Assembly (NCBI GenBank): GCA_027943335.1
Contig: BSBK01001581.1
Location: forward strand, 316,001-380,000
DNA from: Chamaecyparis obtusa
Taxonomy: Eukaryota > Streptophyta > Pinopsida > Cupressales > Cupressaceae
Length of the DNA stretch: 64,000 nucleotides
Direction: 5' to 3'
In this document: positions 48,517 to 61,059 of the stretch, piece by piece
Layout of the letters: every line of letters starts with the position of its first letter
Numbering within the stretch: the stretch's first letter is position 1
The notes under the pieces: generated by a model
Database searches by the model: none
The model's input: the letters and a program-made list of their open reading frames with translations, nothing else
Told to the model about the DNA's origin: nothing
Position numbers and translations under genes: made by a program

Positions 48517-49960
48517 ATATGTGTGTCCTAAAATCAAATAGCTCATGGTTTGGATGATGGAAAGCTATTTTAATTAAATAACAGAGGATGATGTTTGGTA
48601 TTCTTGATAAAAAGTGTAGAGATAGTTATGAATTATGAGATAGAGTTTCTTATGTTTTTGATGTGGCATTTCACTTTTCTTGCTGACATTTCTATATCAT
48701 GTCCTATTTGTAATGCTAGATCAAGTTGGGTTATGTGATTAGATTCAATGATTTTCTTGTGACATATTGATGTTTTATTATTCTTGGCCAACTTGGTGAG
48801 ATAACATGTTGCAAAGAATCATGACATGATTTGTGGATCTAAATTGTGTTTGTGGATGGAGATTTGGATCCTAGCTATGTCTTTTCCAACATTTCTTGGA
48901 TCACATTAATAATTGTATTGAAATTGATTAAATATTTATAATTGAGGAGATAAGGTTGATGCCAAACTTTTTCATATTTCTAAGGTGATGAAAATGTATA
49001 TAAAGATGTAATAAATTGTAGTTAAAAAATGAGTTGAGTTGATGTACACGTGTATTTGAAGACGTATGACTAGAATCTATAATTAAGACAAATTATAATA
49101 AACAATGTCTCATAACAAACAATAATAAAAAATGTCTCATAAGCCAAATACCATAATGACCAAAGTAGTAATCTTAGAATGAAAACAAGAACAAATTGAA
49201 CAGGGTGAATCTCTTAATGCCAGTATAAAATTATAACACGGGAATAGTCATCAAATCACATAAATGAGTACAACTCAAATTAAAACACCAAGAAAACAAG
49301 TCCTCAAAACTTAGAATAAAGGACTCAGAAGGTCTATCATCACAAATCAGGTATACAAACAACCATAACACAATGGTTCTCACAACCAACCATAAGTGCA
49401 TAAACAACTTGTTGATGTAATGACATAAATAAGATAATTCAAAGATAGAAACCTCATATGGGTCCAATATGATCACACAATACAAGAATTTATATCCATA
49501 AAAGCATATGGCTAGGTCATCTAGTTACATAGGAGAAACAAAAAAGAATCCAAATCCAACATAAAGCATCACCAAATATCTCATCCAACTATACAGAAGC
49601 AAACCTAAATTTGAAGCCACATGCTTTAGGATGTCATGTAGAAAGAAAATGGGAGAGGAACCACATCATCCCCCCAATGAATAGGATTTCTCCTAGAGCC
49701 TTCAATTCAAACCAAAGATTGCACCAAGTACAAGGTTTTAATACAAACCAAAAACATATTATCCATATGACTCCTCCACAAGTTTGGCTAATCCACACGA
49801 ATTCCTTACTAGCCAACCTCACAAATACTAAAAGGAAAATCATAGAATAAAAAGAGCATAAAAATATCTCTTTAATTTCTACAAAGGAATCACCATACAT
49901 GATAAGGAAGAAACATCTAGCCACTATCTCTACCAAAAGAGGCATAACACTATACATTCC
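48517..49960. other. AT-rich sequence between Copia C and Copia F, probably body of element G
   Basis: It is joined to 57769 onward once Copia F and one ATTCC are removed, so it is host sequence for F, and C sits at its left edge. No coding domain, RNA gene or repeat is seen; the minus ORFs here lack recognisable motifs. Confidence 0.5.
49956..49960. repeat. Left target-site duplication of Copia F (ATTCC)
   Basis: ATTCC precedes the LTR start TGATGAAC and recurs at 57764-57768. Confidence 0.88.
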
Positions 49961-51465
49961 TGATGAACTACAACTGATTGAATATATGGATGAACTGAAT
50001 AAATAGTGATTAGATATCACCGAGCTACTGAAGTGATATGTAAGATGATTAAATTAGTCAATATGTTGTCATTGATGTCAACTAGTTTTGACAGTACTTG
50101 TCATGATATTTACAAACATCTGAACATCTGTTGAAGGAAGAAAAGATGAAGAACCAAGATATCTACATGAGGAAAAGATGGATATGACAGATAAGGATAA
50201 GGTAAACATTGGGTAGCTTATTGATGAGTCTATGGCTTTATATTGTTGACTTGATCATGTTACATTAATATATTATGAAGAAGAGATTTGAAATTGAACA
50301 AGTCAATGTGGTCGGTAATTGAAGATTTTTTAATACACTGAGATAGTGTAGTGTATACTCAGTGACATTAATAACTGAGCTAGTTATCACCGACGCATTT
50401 TTATATTAACCAAGTATGGATAAAAACATTAAATGCTAAGAACAACCGACTGAATTTGATGAGATGGAAATTGTTATGATTTCAAGGTTAATGATAAAGT
50501 TATTTATGAGATCCACGACTGACAAAATTCAGAGATGATCTAAAGGATGAGATTGAAACATGTTATGGACACATCTTCTGAGGAAGGTTTAAGCGACAAA
50601 ATGGACGAGGGAGATTAAGAGGCAAAATCTGATGGCTGATATGAAAATGGTTTACTTGTCTATATAAGAGATATGAGTTTCATTATTGAAACATGCCAAA
50701 AAGGAGAGTGCAGATATTTTGTGTGAAGATTGTATTCATGCATTCCTGATCAAATTGGTTATTGAAAGAACCAAGCTGCAGATATTACCGAATGTCAGAG
50801 AACTATTTACCGAGTAAAAGTAAGTTGATAAATATTAAGGAAGTGAATTGATTAATGATCAAACGATTTTATGAGCATAGCATAGATTTGAATATTTGCA
50901 ATTGAGTTGTATTTGAATCAAATCAGTATTGTATCATTTTAACCTTTGATTCATAAAATCTCTTAACCAAGTGGACTTAACAGTCTTATTGTACTATCCT
51001 ATGACATTCATTGAATGTAAAGTGTTATCTTGTTGACCCCATAGTGAATGCTGGTCAAAAGTTAATTGTTAGTGATAAATCCTCTAACCAGGTCACACCT
51101 AATAGTGTGTATTGTAACCTTTAATAGGGTTGGCTCTTTACCGAGTTCACTTCAGAAGAGTGAATTATTTTGGGTTACCGGTCCCAAGTGGTTTTTCTCT
51201 TAACAGGGTTTCCACATTAAATCATTATGTTGTGTTATTTGTTATGATTGTTTTTTCTATCACATTTTACATACTACATAGTTGATTTAGTCGATAATCA
51301 CAGTTTGGATAATTACTGGTAATTAGTAAAGTGGACAGACAGATTGATATTGTATGTTACCGAGCTACATAATTTGTTGAAATTGATTTTTAAGGTACAC
51401 CTATGTATTTGGGACTGTAGGGTAACTAATCTAACTGATTCACCCCCCCTCTCATTTATTCTAAC
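49961..51465 (+). repeat. 5' LTR of Copia F
   Basis: It runs from TGATGAACTACAACTG to CTCTCATTTATTCTAAC; the expected final A is missing beside the primer site. ACCGAG recurs in it at 50019, 50809, 51140 and 51359. Confidence 0.9.
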
Positions 51466-51478
51466 TGGTATCAGAGCA
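51466..51478 (+). other. Primer binding site of Copia F (tRNA-Met type)
   Basis: TGGTATCAGAGCA directly follows the LTR. Confidence 0.88.
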
Positions 51479-51529
51479 TATTGGTTGCTTGGAAGAAATT
51501 TTTAAGGACTTGAGTAGAAAGATCACAAG

Positions 51530-54500
51530 ATGTATAAGAGGGAAGTGTCAAAGCTAAACAAAGATAAGTTTACCACATGGAAAATTCAGATGAGGCTTCA
51601 CATATCTAGAATCAGAGAATCTACTATACCTTTACTTGACAATGGCTACATACAACCGAATGTTGGACCTTTGACTCTTGATCAATTGAGAGATAGACAT
51701 GAACATAATATTACTATGATAGAGATTATTGCTACTCTATCTGATGTTGAATTTGAGGATGTCAAGGACTGCACTACAATAAATCAAATGTGGGATAAAC
51801 TTGCTCTAGTTTATGGTGGTTATTTAAATGTGATGAGATCCAGAGCTGAAAGCTTGAGAGGCATATTTGATGACATGAAGATGAAAGTAGGAGAGAACAT
51901 CACACAATACTCAAACCGAATCAAAGAGGTAGTCAATGCTATGCGAGGAGCAGGAGCTATTATTTTTTAATATACTATGGTAAGTAAGATACTGAGAACC
52001 TTGTTGCCTATCTATGCAATTAGAATATCTGCTATTCATGAAATGAGGTCTGCACCTAATAGCACTCTTACTCTTGATTGTTTGATTGGAAAGTTAACAA
52101 CTTTTGAGCTGAATAATTTTAACAATAGTGTTGTACCAAGTGTTGAGTCTTCTTTTATGTCATCTCTTAAGATTCTTAAATCTAGCAATAAGCATAATAT
52201 AAAGAATGAAAGTGATAGTAATACTGAAGATGAGCTTGATGAGCTTGAATCACTTATGGCTCAGAGACTACACAAAGGTAAAGGAAGGTATAAGGATAAG
52301 TTACCTTTAGTTTGTTTTAACTGTAAAGAGGTTTGCCATATTGCTACTAGATGTCCTAATAGGAAAGAGGAAGATAAAGACCAATCTGGTGATGGAAAGT
52401 TTGGTAGAAGGAATAATAGAGGAAACCAACACTACAATAGAGACAACCGAGATTACAAAGATAAAGGAAAAAAGGCATGTTACCTTGTTGGAGAAAATGA
52501 AGATGACACTAACACTAACACTGATGATGACATTGAAGTAGTTTTTATTGCAATGAAAGATGATTCAGAAGAGGAGGAAAGGTATGTAGAAACAACACTT
52601 ATTTCTAAAGTTAGTAAGAATGATACTTGGATCATTGATATTGGATGTACACATCACATGACCAGTGATGAAGATAAGTTTGATCATCTTGAGCAGTATA
52701 ATGGAGGATCAGTGAAAATGGGAAATGATACACCTTGTCAGGTGAAAGGGAAAGGGTCTATATTATTGAATGATAGAATTAGATGTGATAATGCATACTC
52801 GGTAAAAGGACTTAACTACAATTTTTTGAGTGTAGTACACCTGAATAACTCAGGTCACCGAGTTGCATTTGAAAGAAAGAAGTTGAAAATCTATGATGAA
52901 AATGGAAAGCTTGTTGGTACTGGAGGACAATCAAAAGGTAATTTATTTTAGCTTGACAATGCTGAAACTTCTTATTTACTAGTGAAGAATGAAGATGTAT
53001 GGTTATGGAATAAGAGGCTATGTCATGTAAAATTTTATAACATGATTAATATCAGTAGAAAGAGAAAAGTTAGAGGATTTTTGAGTCTAACCAAACTTGG
53101 TCATGTTATGTGCCATCAATGTCAGAAAGGAAAGATGACCAAATCTAGTTTTAAAAGTAAGGATTATTCATCTAAAAGTATTTTGGAGTTGGTACACACT
53201 AACCTATGTGGTCCTTTGAGAACTCAAAGCTACAATGCTCATAAATATTTTATTTTATTTTTTGATGAGTATCCTAGGCTAATGATAGTAATGTTCTTAA
53301 AAGAAAAATATAAGGCATTCAAATTGTTTAAATGGTATAAGGCTGAAGTTGAAAAAGAAACCGAAAAAGAATTGAAATGCTTAAGGTCTGATAGAGGAGG
53401 TGAGTTTGTTTCTGATGAATTCACTAATATCTGTAATGAGCCTAGAATCAAAAGGTAGGTTTCGACACCTAGGACATCACAACTGAATGGAATTGTTGAA
53501 AGGAGGAACCGATCTATTGTTGATTGTACTAGAATATTGATGATTGAGAAAAATTGTTGCACACATGTAATGGAGAGAGGTAGTTAGCACTACAGTATAC
53601 ACCTTGAATTGAGTTCAACTGAAGAAAGACACAAACAAGACACCTTATGAGTTATGGTTTGAATATACACTGAGTGTAAGTTATTTTAGAATCTTTGGTA
53701 GTAAGTGTTATATTCTAAAAGATGATAGGAATGATAAATTTGACTCTAAAGGTGATGAAGGAATATTTTTAGGATATTCTACTAAGAGTAAAGCTTATAA
53801 ATGTTTGAACAAGGCTACTAATAAAATGATAGAAAGTGTTAATATAACTAGATTTGATGAGTTTGCTAAAAAGAATGATGAAGAAAGCATGAAGGAACTA
53901 GAAGACTATGGTAGGTTTACATATGTTGAAGATCCAGATTATCTATGGAAGCCACATGCTGAGTCTACCAAGCATCAAGAAAACACTACCAAGAATCAAC
54001 AAATGCAAAATGATAATCAGGAAGAAGCTACCGAGCAGGAAAATGAACCCGAACTGAATAATGAGAAGAGAACAGATCAAGTGCTAGCAAGATTTGTTAG
54101 AAGAAACCATTTGTAGAATCAAATCATTGGAGATAAGAAAGCTGGCATGATGACACAAAGTAAGTTAAGACATAAAACATGCTTACTTTTTGAGTTTGAA
54201 CCTAAGAATGTTAGGGATGCACTTGAAAATGAGGAATGGATCAATGCTATGAATGAGGAAATTGAATAGATTGAGAAGAATAAGACATGGACATTAGTAC
54301 CTAGACCGAAAGATAAAAATGTTATTGGTATTAAGTAGATTTTTAGGACCAAGTTAAATGAAAATGGTGAGGTCACTAGGAATAAGGCAAGACTTGTATG
54401 CAAAGGATATGCACAAGAAGAAGGTATTGATTATGGTGAAACCTTTGCACATGTTGCTAGACTTGAAGGAGTCTGTATACTACTTTCATATGATGCACAT

Positions 54501-55736
54501 AAGGGATTCAAAGTATATCAAATGGATGTGAAATCATCTTTTATGAATGGAATTCTTGAGGAGGAGGTCTACATAGAACAACCGGAAGGTTTTGTTGATC
54601 CGAATCAGAAGAACATGGTATGTAGACTACACAAAACTTTGTATGGACTGAAGTAAGCATTGAGGGCATGGTATGAAAGATTACATTCTTATCTTATCAG
54701 TATTGGCTTTGTAAGAACTAGTCAAAATAGTAATTTGTACATGAAAGGAGAATCTAATGATAATATGTTGATTGCTGAAATATTTATTGATGATATAATC
54801 TTTGGTGGACATGATTTGATTTGCAAATCTTTTTCTAATGAAATGAGAAAGGAATTTGAGATGTCAATGTTTGGAGAGATTAAATTCTTTCTAGGTTTGC
54901 AGATTATACAATAGAATGATGGGATTTTCATCACTCAATCAAAATACATTAAAGAAGTATTAAAAACTTTTGGCATGGAATATGCAAAATTGGTAGGAAC
55001 ACCGATGGTAACTGGATGTAAGTTGACAAAGGATGATGAATCTACGGAAGTAAATTAGACACTATACCGATCTATGATTGGAAAACTGATGTATGTAGTA
55101 CATAGTAGGCCTAATATTGCACATGTAGTTGGGATTGTGGCAAGATTTTCTTCCAATCCTAAAGATTCACATATGGTTGTAGTTAAAAGAATTTTGAGAT
55201 ACTTGAAGAAGACAGAATACTATGGTTTATGGTACACAATGGAAGGAAAATTTTAACTCTGAGTTTATACAGATGCAGATTGGGCTGGAAACATTGATGA
55301 CTAGAAGAGCACAACTAGTGGAGCATTCTTTTTAGGAGAAAGGCTTGTGACTTGGATAAGCAAGAAACAAGCATGCATTTCTCAGTCTACTGTTGAAGCA
55401 GAGTATGTTGTTTCTGCTGCAAATTGTTCAAATATTGCTTGGATTAAACAAGTGTTGGAAGGAATGAATTAGGTAATCACCAACTCAGCGATTATATATT
55501 GTGACAACAATAGTGCTATAAATATTTCCAAGAATCCTGTGATGCATTCAAAAACAAAGCATATATCTATTAAGTATCACTACTTAAGGGAACAAGTTCA
55601 AGAGAAGTGGGTGAAACTAGAATTTGTAACATCTAAAGAACAACTTGTTGATATCTTTACCAAACCCTTACCGAAGGACACATTTGAATATTTGAGGACT
55701 AGACTTGGGGTTCATCCCCTATCTATCAGTCACTAA
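51530..55736 (+). pseudogene. Gag-Pol polyprotein of Copia F, many stops and one frameshift
   Basis: The start is MYKREVSKLNKDKFTTW, 52 bp after the primer site. The knuckle is CFNCKEVCHIATRC near 52315. Protease WIIDIGCTHHMT near 52630 has the catalytic-loop serine changed to I. Integrase runs over about 53000-54000 (LWNKRLCHVKFYNM; SDRGGEFVSDEF; LNGIVERRNRS), with a frame change near 53550. RT spans about 54300-54960 ([28 protein letters not shown] near 54785). RNase H runs to 55736 (ADWAGN; EAEYVVSAANCSN; IKYHYLREQV). Stops interrupt every domain, most of them where relatives have Q, W or R. It ends HPLSISH. Confidence 0.9.
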
Positions 55737-56254
55737 GGTGATCAGGAGGTTGCATCAACCTATACTTATTAGAAGATCATTCATGTTGATGCACATAACT
55801 CACATTTTAGTTTTTTCTAAGGTTGTGAAAGATTGTAGAAGCTGGAACATGAATTTGTTTATCAGTACACTGAAGGTACTTGATATGAATAGAACAACAA
55901 AGAATTACTTATCTATTGAAGAGCTATTTGTTTATTTTCTTTGGCATTGTTGTCAAAGGGAGAGAGACTGCATATGAAAAATTAGTTAGTGAGAACACAA
56001 AAATGGAGAGAGACTTCATACTGAAATATATGTTGCTGAGAACAAGAATTTGAGAACTGTAAATGATCAAATCCATAGGGAGAGTCTGCATGTAATGTTG
56101 TTTTGTTTTGTAGTGATTAAATATATTAAATATCACGATAGGGAGAGCTTACCAAGGTACAACATTTACTTACATAGTTGTAGAATACATGTTTGGTATG
56201 TGTATGACATATTTTCATATTGCTTGTGTTTCCATCTATGCCAAAGGGAGAGAT
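55737..56254 (+). other. 3' non-coding region of Copia F with five purine tracts
   Basis: AGGGAGAG-like tracts occur at about 55955-55967, 56002-56012 (ATGGAGAGAGA), 56076-56084, 56140-56147 and 56243-56254; the last (CCAAAGGGAGAGAT) abuts the 3' LTR and is the likely priming tract. No coding domain is seen. Confidence 0.7.
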
Positions 56255-57763
56255 TGATGAACTACAATTGATTGAATATCTAGATGAACTGAAGAAATAG
56301 TGATTAGAGATCATTGAGCTACTGAAGTGATATGTAAGATGATTAAATTAGTCAATATGTTGTCATTGATTTCAACTAGTTTTGACAGTACTTATCATGA
56401 TAGTTACAAACATATGAACATCTGTTAAAGGAAGAAAAGATAAAGAACTAAGATATCTACATGAGGAAAAGATGGATGTGACAGATAAGGATAAGGTAAA
56501 CATTAGGTAACTTATTGGTGATTCTATGGCTTTATATTGTTGACTTGAGCATGTTACATTAATCTATTATGAAGAAGATATTTGAAATTGAACAAGTCAA
56601 TGTGGTCGATAATTGATGATTTCTATATACACTAAGCTAGTGCAGTGTATACTGAGTGACAATAATAACTAAGCTAGTTATCACTGATGCATTTCTATAT
56701 TAACCGAGTATGGATGAAAACATTAAATGCTAAGAACAGCCGACTAAATTTGATGAGCTATAAATTGTTATGATTTCGAGGTTAATGATAAGTTAGTTAT
56801 GAGATCCACGACTGACAAAATTCAGAGATGATCTAAAGGATGAGATTGAAATGTGTTATTGACACATCTTCTAAGGAAGGTTTAAGCGGCAAAATAGATG
56901 AAGGAGATTAAGAGGCAAAATCTGATGGCTGATATGACAATGGTTTACTTGTCTATATAAGAGATATGAGTTTCATTATTGAAACATGCTGGAAAGAAGG
57001 AGACTGTAGAGATTTCACATGAAGATTATATTCATGCATTCTTGATCAAACTAAAAATTGAAAGAGCCAAGCTACAGATATTACTGAGCATCAGAGAACT
57101 ATTTACTGAGTAAAAGTAAGTTGAGAAATATTGAGGAAGTGAACTGATTAATGATCAGAGGATTTTATGAGCATAGCATAGATCTAAATATTTTCAATTG
57201 AGTTGTATTTGAATCAAATTAGTACTATATCATTTTAACCATTGATTCAGAAAATCTCTTTACCGAGTGGACTTAACAGTCTTATTGTACTACCCTATGA
57301 CATTCATTGAATGTAAAGTGTTATCTTGTTGACCCCATAGTGAATGCTGGTCAAAATTTAACTTTTAGTGATAAATCCTCTAACCAGGTCACACCTAATA
57401 GTGTGTATTGTAACCTTTAACATGGTTGGCTCTTTACCAAGCTCACTTCAGAAGAGTGAATTATTTTGGGTTACCGGTCCGAGGTGGTTTTTCACTTAGC
57501 AGGGTTTCCATGTTAAATCATTGTGTTATGTGTTATTTGTTATGATTGTTTTTCTATCACACTTTAAATACTGCATAGTTGATTTAGTCAGTAATCACAG
57601 TTTGGATAGTTACTGGTAATAGGTAAAGTGGATAGACAGATTGATATTTTATGTTACCGAGCTGTATCATTTGTTGAAATTATTTTGTAAGGTACATCTG
57701 TGTATTTGGGACTGTAGGATAATTGATCTAACTAATTCACCCCCCCTCTCAATTATACTAACA
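56255..57763 (+). repeat. 3' LTR of Copia F
   Basis: It is 1509 bp, starting TGATGAACTACAATTG and ending CTCAATTATACTAACA. It is followed by ATTCC at 57764-57768. Confidence 0.9.
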
Positions 57764-57768
57764 ATTCC

Positions 57769-60560
57769 ACCTCATCACAAGGCATCTAACCACAAAAAAA
57801 TACCCTTTAGGATCTCCTCTAAGACCAAGGCTCCAATAAATCTCAAGTAAAATACTCAAGAACAAGGTAAAGGTACTCTCAAAAGGATGAAAATATCTAC
57901 CATTCTCATATAGATCTTACTTAATCCAACTGGAGTCTCACTAACTCAACCAAAAATAAAAAAGTGAGGATTTTCGACCAAAATTGTACTTCTCTAAGGG
58001 ATACTACATCTAAATTAGGGGTAATAAGTGATACAAATGTAGAAAGTTGCCTCTTACAACCAAGAGAACTCATTCTAAGGATCCTCAACAGTGCACTCCT
58101 TCCACATGAAGGGATACTCCAATCCCAACTAAACATCAAGCATAAGAGCAATATGATTTCTCTAATGTCAAGAGCTCAACTATAGCTGGAAGCCAATATC
58201 ACATAACCCAACTTGACCATGGTCTCACCTTCAACAAGGTGGAAATGAATCCTAATGGTAAACATAATCCTAATAAAATCCATAACCAATCTTAGGATGG
58301 TAAGATACACCCACAGATACTGTGTCCTCCCAACGTAAAGTTAGGAATATCACACCATTGGAAATCCTTTGGAAACCTAATCTCTGAAATGGACTCTCAC
58401 CAAGAAGGAATAACATAACCAATATAATATAGTATATATATAATCATATAGATATAAGGTCAAGGAGTTTCAAAGAATGGAAAAGGAGACTTTATCTATC
58501 CCCAACACTATGCCAAACCAAAAGAGGAGTTGGGGAAAGCATGATAGAAGTGGCCCCAAATAACACTCACCAACACCAATAAATAAAATAATGGTGCATT
58601 GAAAACCTCCACAATCACTCTAAAAGAGGCAATAAAAAATATAGGGTATGGTTTCAAGACCCACACTCAAGATTAAATCTCATAGGTGGACTAAGTGACA
58701 CCCAACCATCTGGAATAACAATGCCAAGAAAGGAAGCACTCAAAATCTCAAAATAAAAGTATGGGAGCAACTAGAGTCTCAAACAACATGCACACCAAGA
58801 ACCAATGCAAGCATTCAATCTCAACCATTGTCACATGAGACGTGCCTTAAAATTAACATAGTATGGCATATATCATGATTCTAACTAATACACAAATTGA
58901 GGTCTACCAAAAATAAACTATCCATCTCTTAACCATTTACAAACAGGATCATGGAATTTTAATCTCATTAACATAGTACACATTTACCCATCAATTTCTA
59001 ATGAAACTACTAACATCCATACCAAGGAAGATTTTAAAATTTTGTGCATTCTTAATTCCATTAATGCCAACATGCATATACATTAGTGTGCAAAAAAAAA
59101 TATTTTACCATAATTAAATAAGAAAAGATATTCTCATTAACATATTTATAGATAATAAACAAACACAAATATAGTATGTTTTATGTGATGTTCTCCCTAG
59201 CACGTATTATCAGAGGTCCACATTGAACATGATAGAGTCACAAAAACACAAGGCATTGTAGCAATACTAATCATTCAAAGTAGTCACCATGAAACTGAAT
59301 AAGGAAAAAAAAATGGGGGAATCATCAATTCCAACAGTAAATCCCTAAAATGCACACAATTCAACAATAAATCAAATGTGATGAATGTCACAACTAGATA
59401 GATAAATAAGTTTTGGTGACTAGTCCTAGCATAAGAAATACCAAAAATTTATTGCTATCCTACACAACACATGGAAAGATCCATTGAGAATAATATAAAT
59501 CACCAATCATGAAACACATTAATGAAACACAACATCTCAAAAATGTTAGAGAACATACCCAAACACACAAAATAATAAACCATCTAGGATCTCAATCATA
59601 TGCATCACTATACTTATAACATAAGCAATAGTATTATTTTACAATAAAATTTCCTTATTCTTTTTCATGCAATACAATAATTTTACTATGCAAGGTTTCA
59701 ATCAGAAGGAGGCCTAATAAAATCCTTAAAACATATACTGAATGCACAATTCAATTTAACTAGGCACACAACATGTATGGAGATAATTACAACCACAAGA
59801 GGGAAATACATGAGGTTGAAGCATGAGACTTGGACCTCTCCAAGGGATTATCAACTCATTGACATAAGATGGATTACACAATGATGGTTCAAATAATGAT
59901 TGATTGACAACCAAAAAGGTTCTTTCCACATCTAGAATGTTCATAACATGCACCACAAGTCACCAAAACTCGTGGCAATAATACAACACAACCCACCTCG
60001 TAAGGTTATGGACACTGTCTCAACATCACACAAGTGATAGTTAGTCTCTATGGTCAATATGCCCTAATTGCACTCAATACAAAGTAGATGCAAGGTCACA
60101 AAGAACCAAGTCATAAATTCACATAGTTCTATTGAATAGAGAAATTCCACAAGATGCTTCACAACCAAAAATGCGTAATTTCCTTAAAAGATTAAGAAAC
60201 CACGCAATTTAGGGACATAAGTAATTACCCAAAATGATCTATTACAATTGAGGACTTCACTTCTCATTACCAATGAATGTCTCTTTCATAATAACCATGG
60301 TGTATAACTATCACTCTACAAGCATAATGCATTTCAATGCAAGAAATAAGATGCTAATGGATATAAAACATAAATCACTTTATTTATTCTCACATTAATG
60401 AAATAATAACTAAAATGCAATGCACCACACTCCACTAGGAGTACATCAATAGGCACTCAAGGCCATGCATGGACACCAATTAGTAAATCTACCCAAGGAA
60501 GGTCACACGAGAAAACACTCCACTCAAGGAAAACTCAATAGATGATACAATCAAGAATCA

Positions 60561-60649
<89 letters not shown>

Positions 60650-60729
60650 TATATACATATATATGTATGTATATATATGTATATGTATATGTATATGTAT
60701 ATATATGTATGTGTGTGTGTGTGTGTATG

Positions 60730-60773
<44 letters not shown>

Positions 60774-61045
60774 AGAGAAACACACCAACCATACAGTTTA
60801 AGTTCTCTAAAAGGTCCTCAAATAGGGGTATCAGCCATCCCTGATAGGTGCAAAGATCTAGGAGATACTCTTCCTTAACCACATGTTACTTGGGTTGGTT
60901 CTAAAACAACAATCAAGAATGCCACACCTAGTGACCCAAGAAACAAGCTACCACTAGCTCATTACACTACACATGTACACTCACATGCCAACAACATCAA
61001 CTATGCAGGAAACATATACCAAGAGATCCCAATGTATGAACATGG
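57769..61045 (-). other. Body of element G, non-coding, minus orientation
   Basis: About 3.3 kb runs up to the primer site at 61046-61059, continuing leftward at 48517-49960 beyond Copia F. I see no gag or pol motif in any frame and no RNA gene. It includes the compound microsatellite at 60561-60772. Non-autonomous status is inferred from the visible part only. Confidence 0.5.
60561..60772. repeat. Compound microsatellite (AC)n-(AT/ACAT)n-(GT)n, near-palindromic
   Basis: A (AC) run at 60563-60609 is followed by ATATAC/GTATAT-type repeats centred near 60665, then (GT) runs ending at 60770. Because (AC)n and (GT)n are complements, the tract is a long imperfect inverted repeat. The ORFs called across it are translation of simple repeat. 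Confidence 0.92.
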
Positions 61046-61059
61046 GCTCTGATACTAGA
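61046..61059 (-). other. Primer binding site of element G (tRNA-Met type)
   Basis: On the minus strand TCTAGTATCAGAGC follows the LTR end GGGGCATTACA. It differs from TGGTATCAGAGC by one base in the shared core. Confidence 0.7.

Larger units (their letters stand above)
49961..57763 (+). mobile_element. Copia element F, structurally complete, coding region decayed
   Basis: It is 7803 bp with LTRs at 49961-51465 and 56255-57763, a tRNA-Met-type primer site, gag-pol in Copia order, a polypurine tract and ATTCC target duplications. It has the same LTR ends and gag as Copia C, in the opposite orientation. It lies in the body of element G. Confidence 0.92.

Noticed and set aside
60535..60882. Long overlapping ORFs on both strands
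   Set aside because: They are translation of the AC/AT/GT microsatellite and have no coding character.
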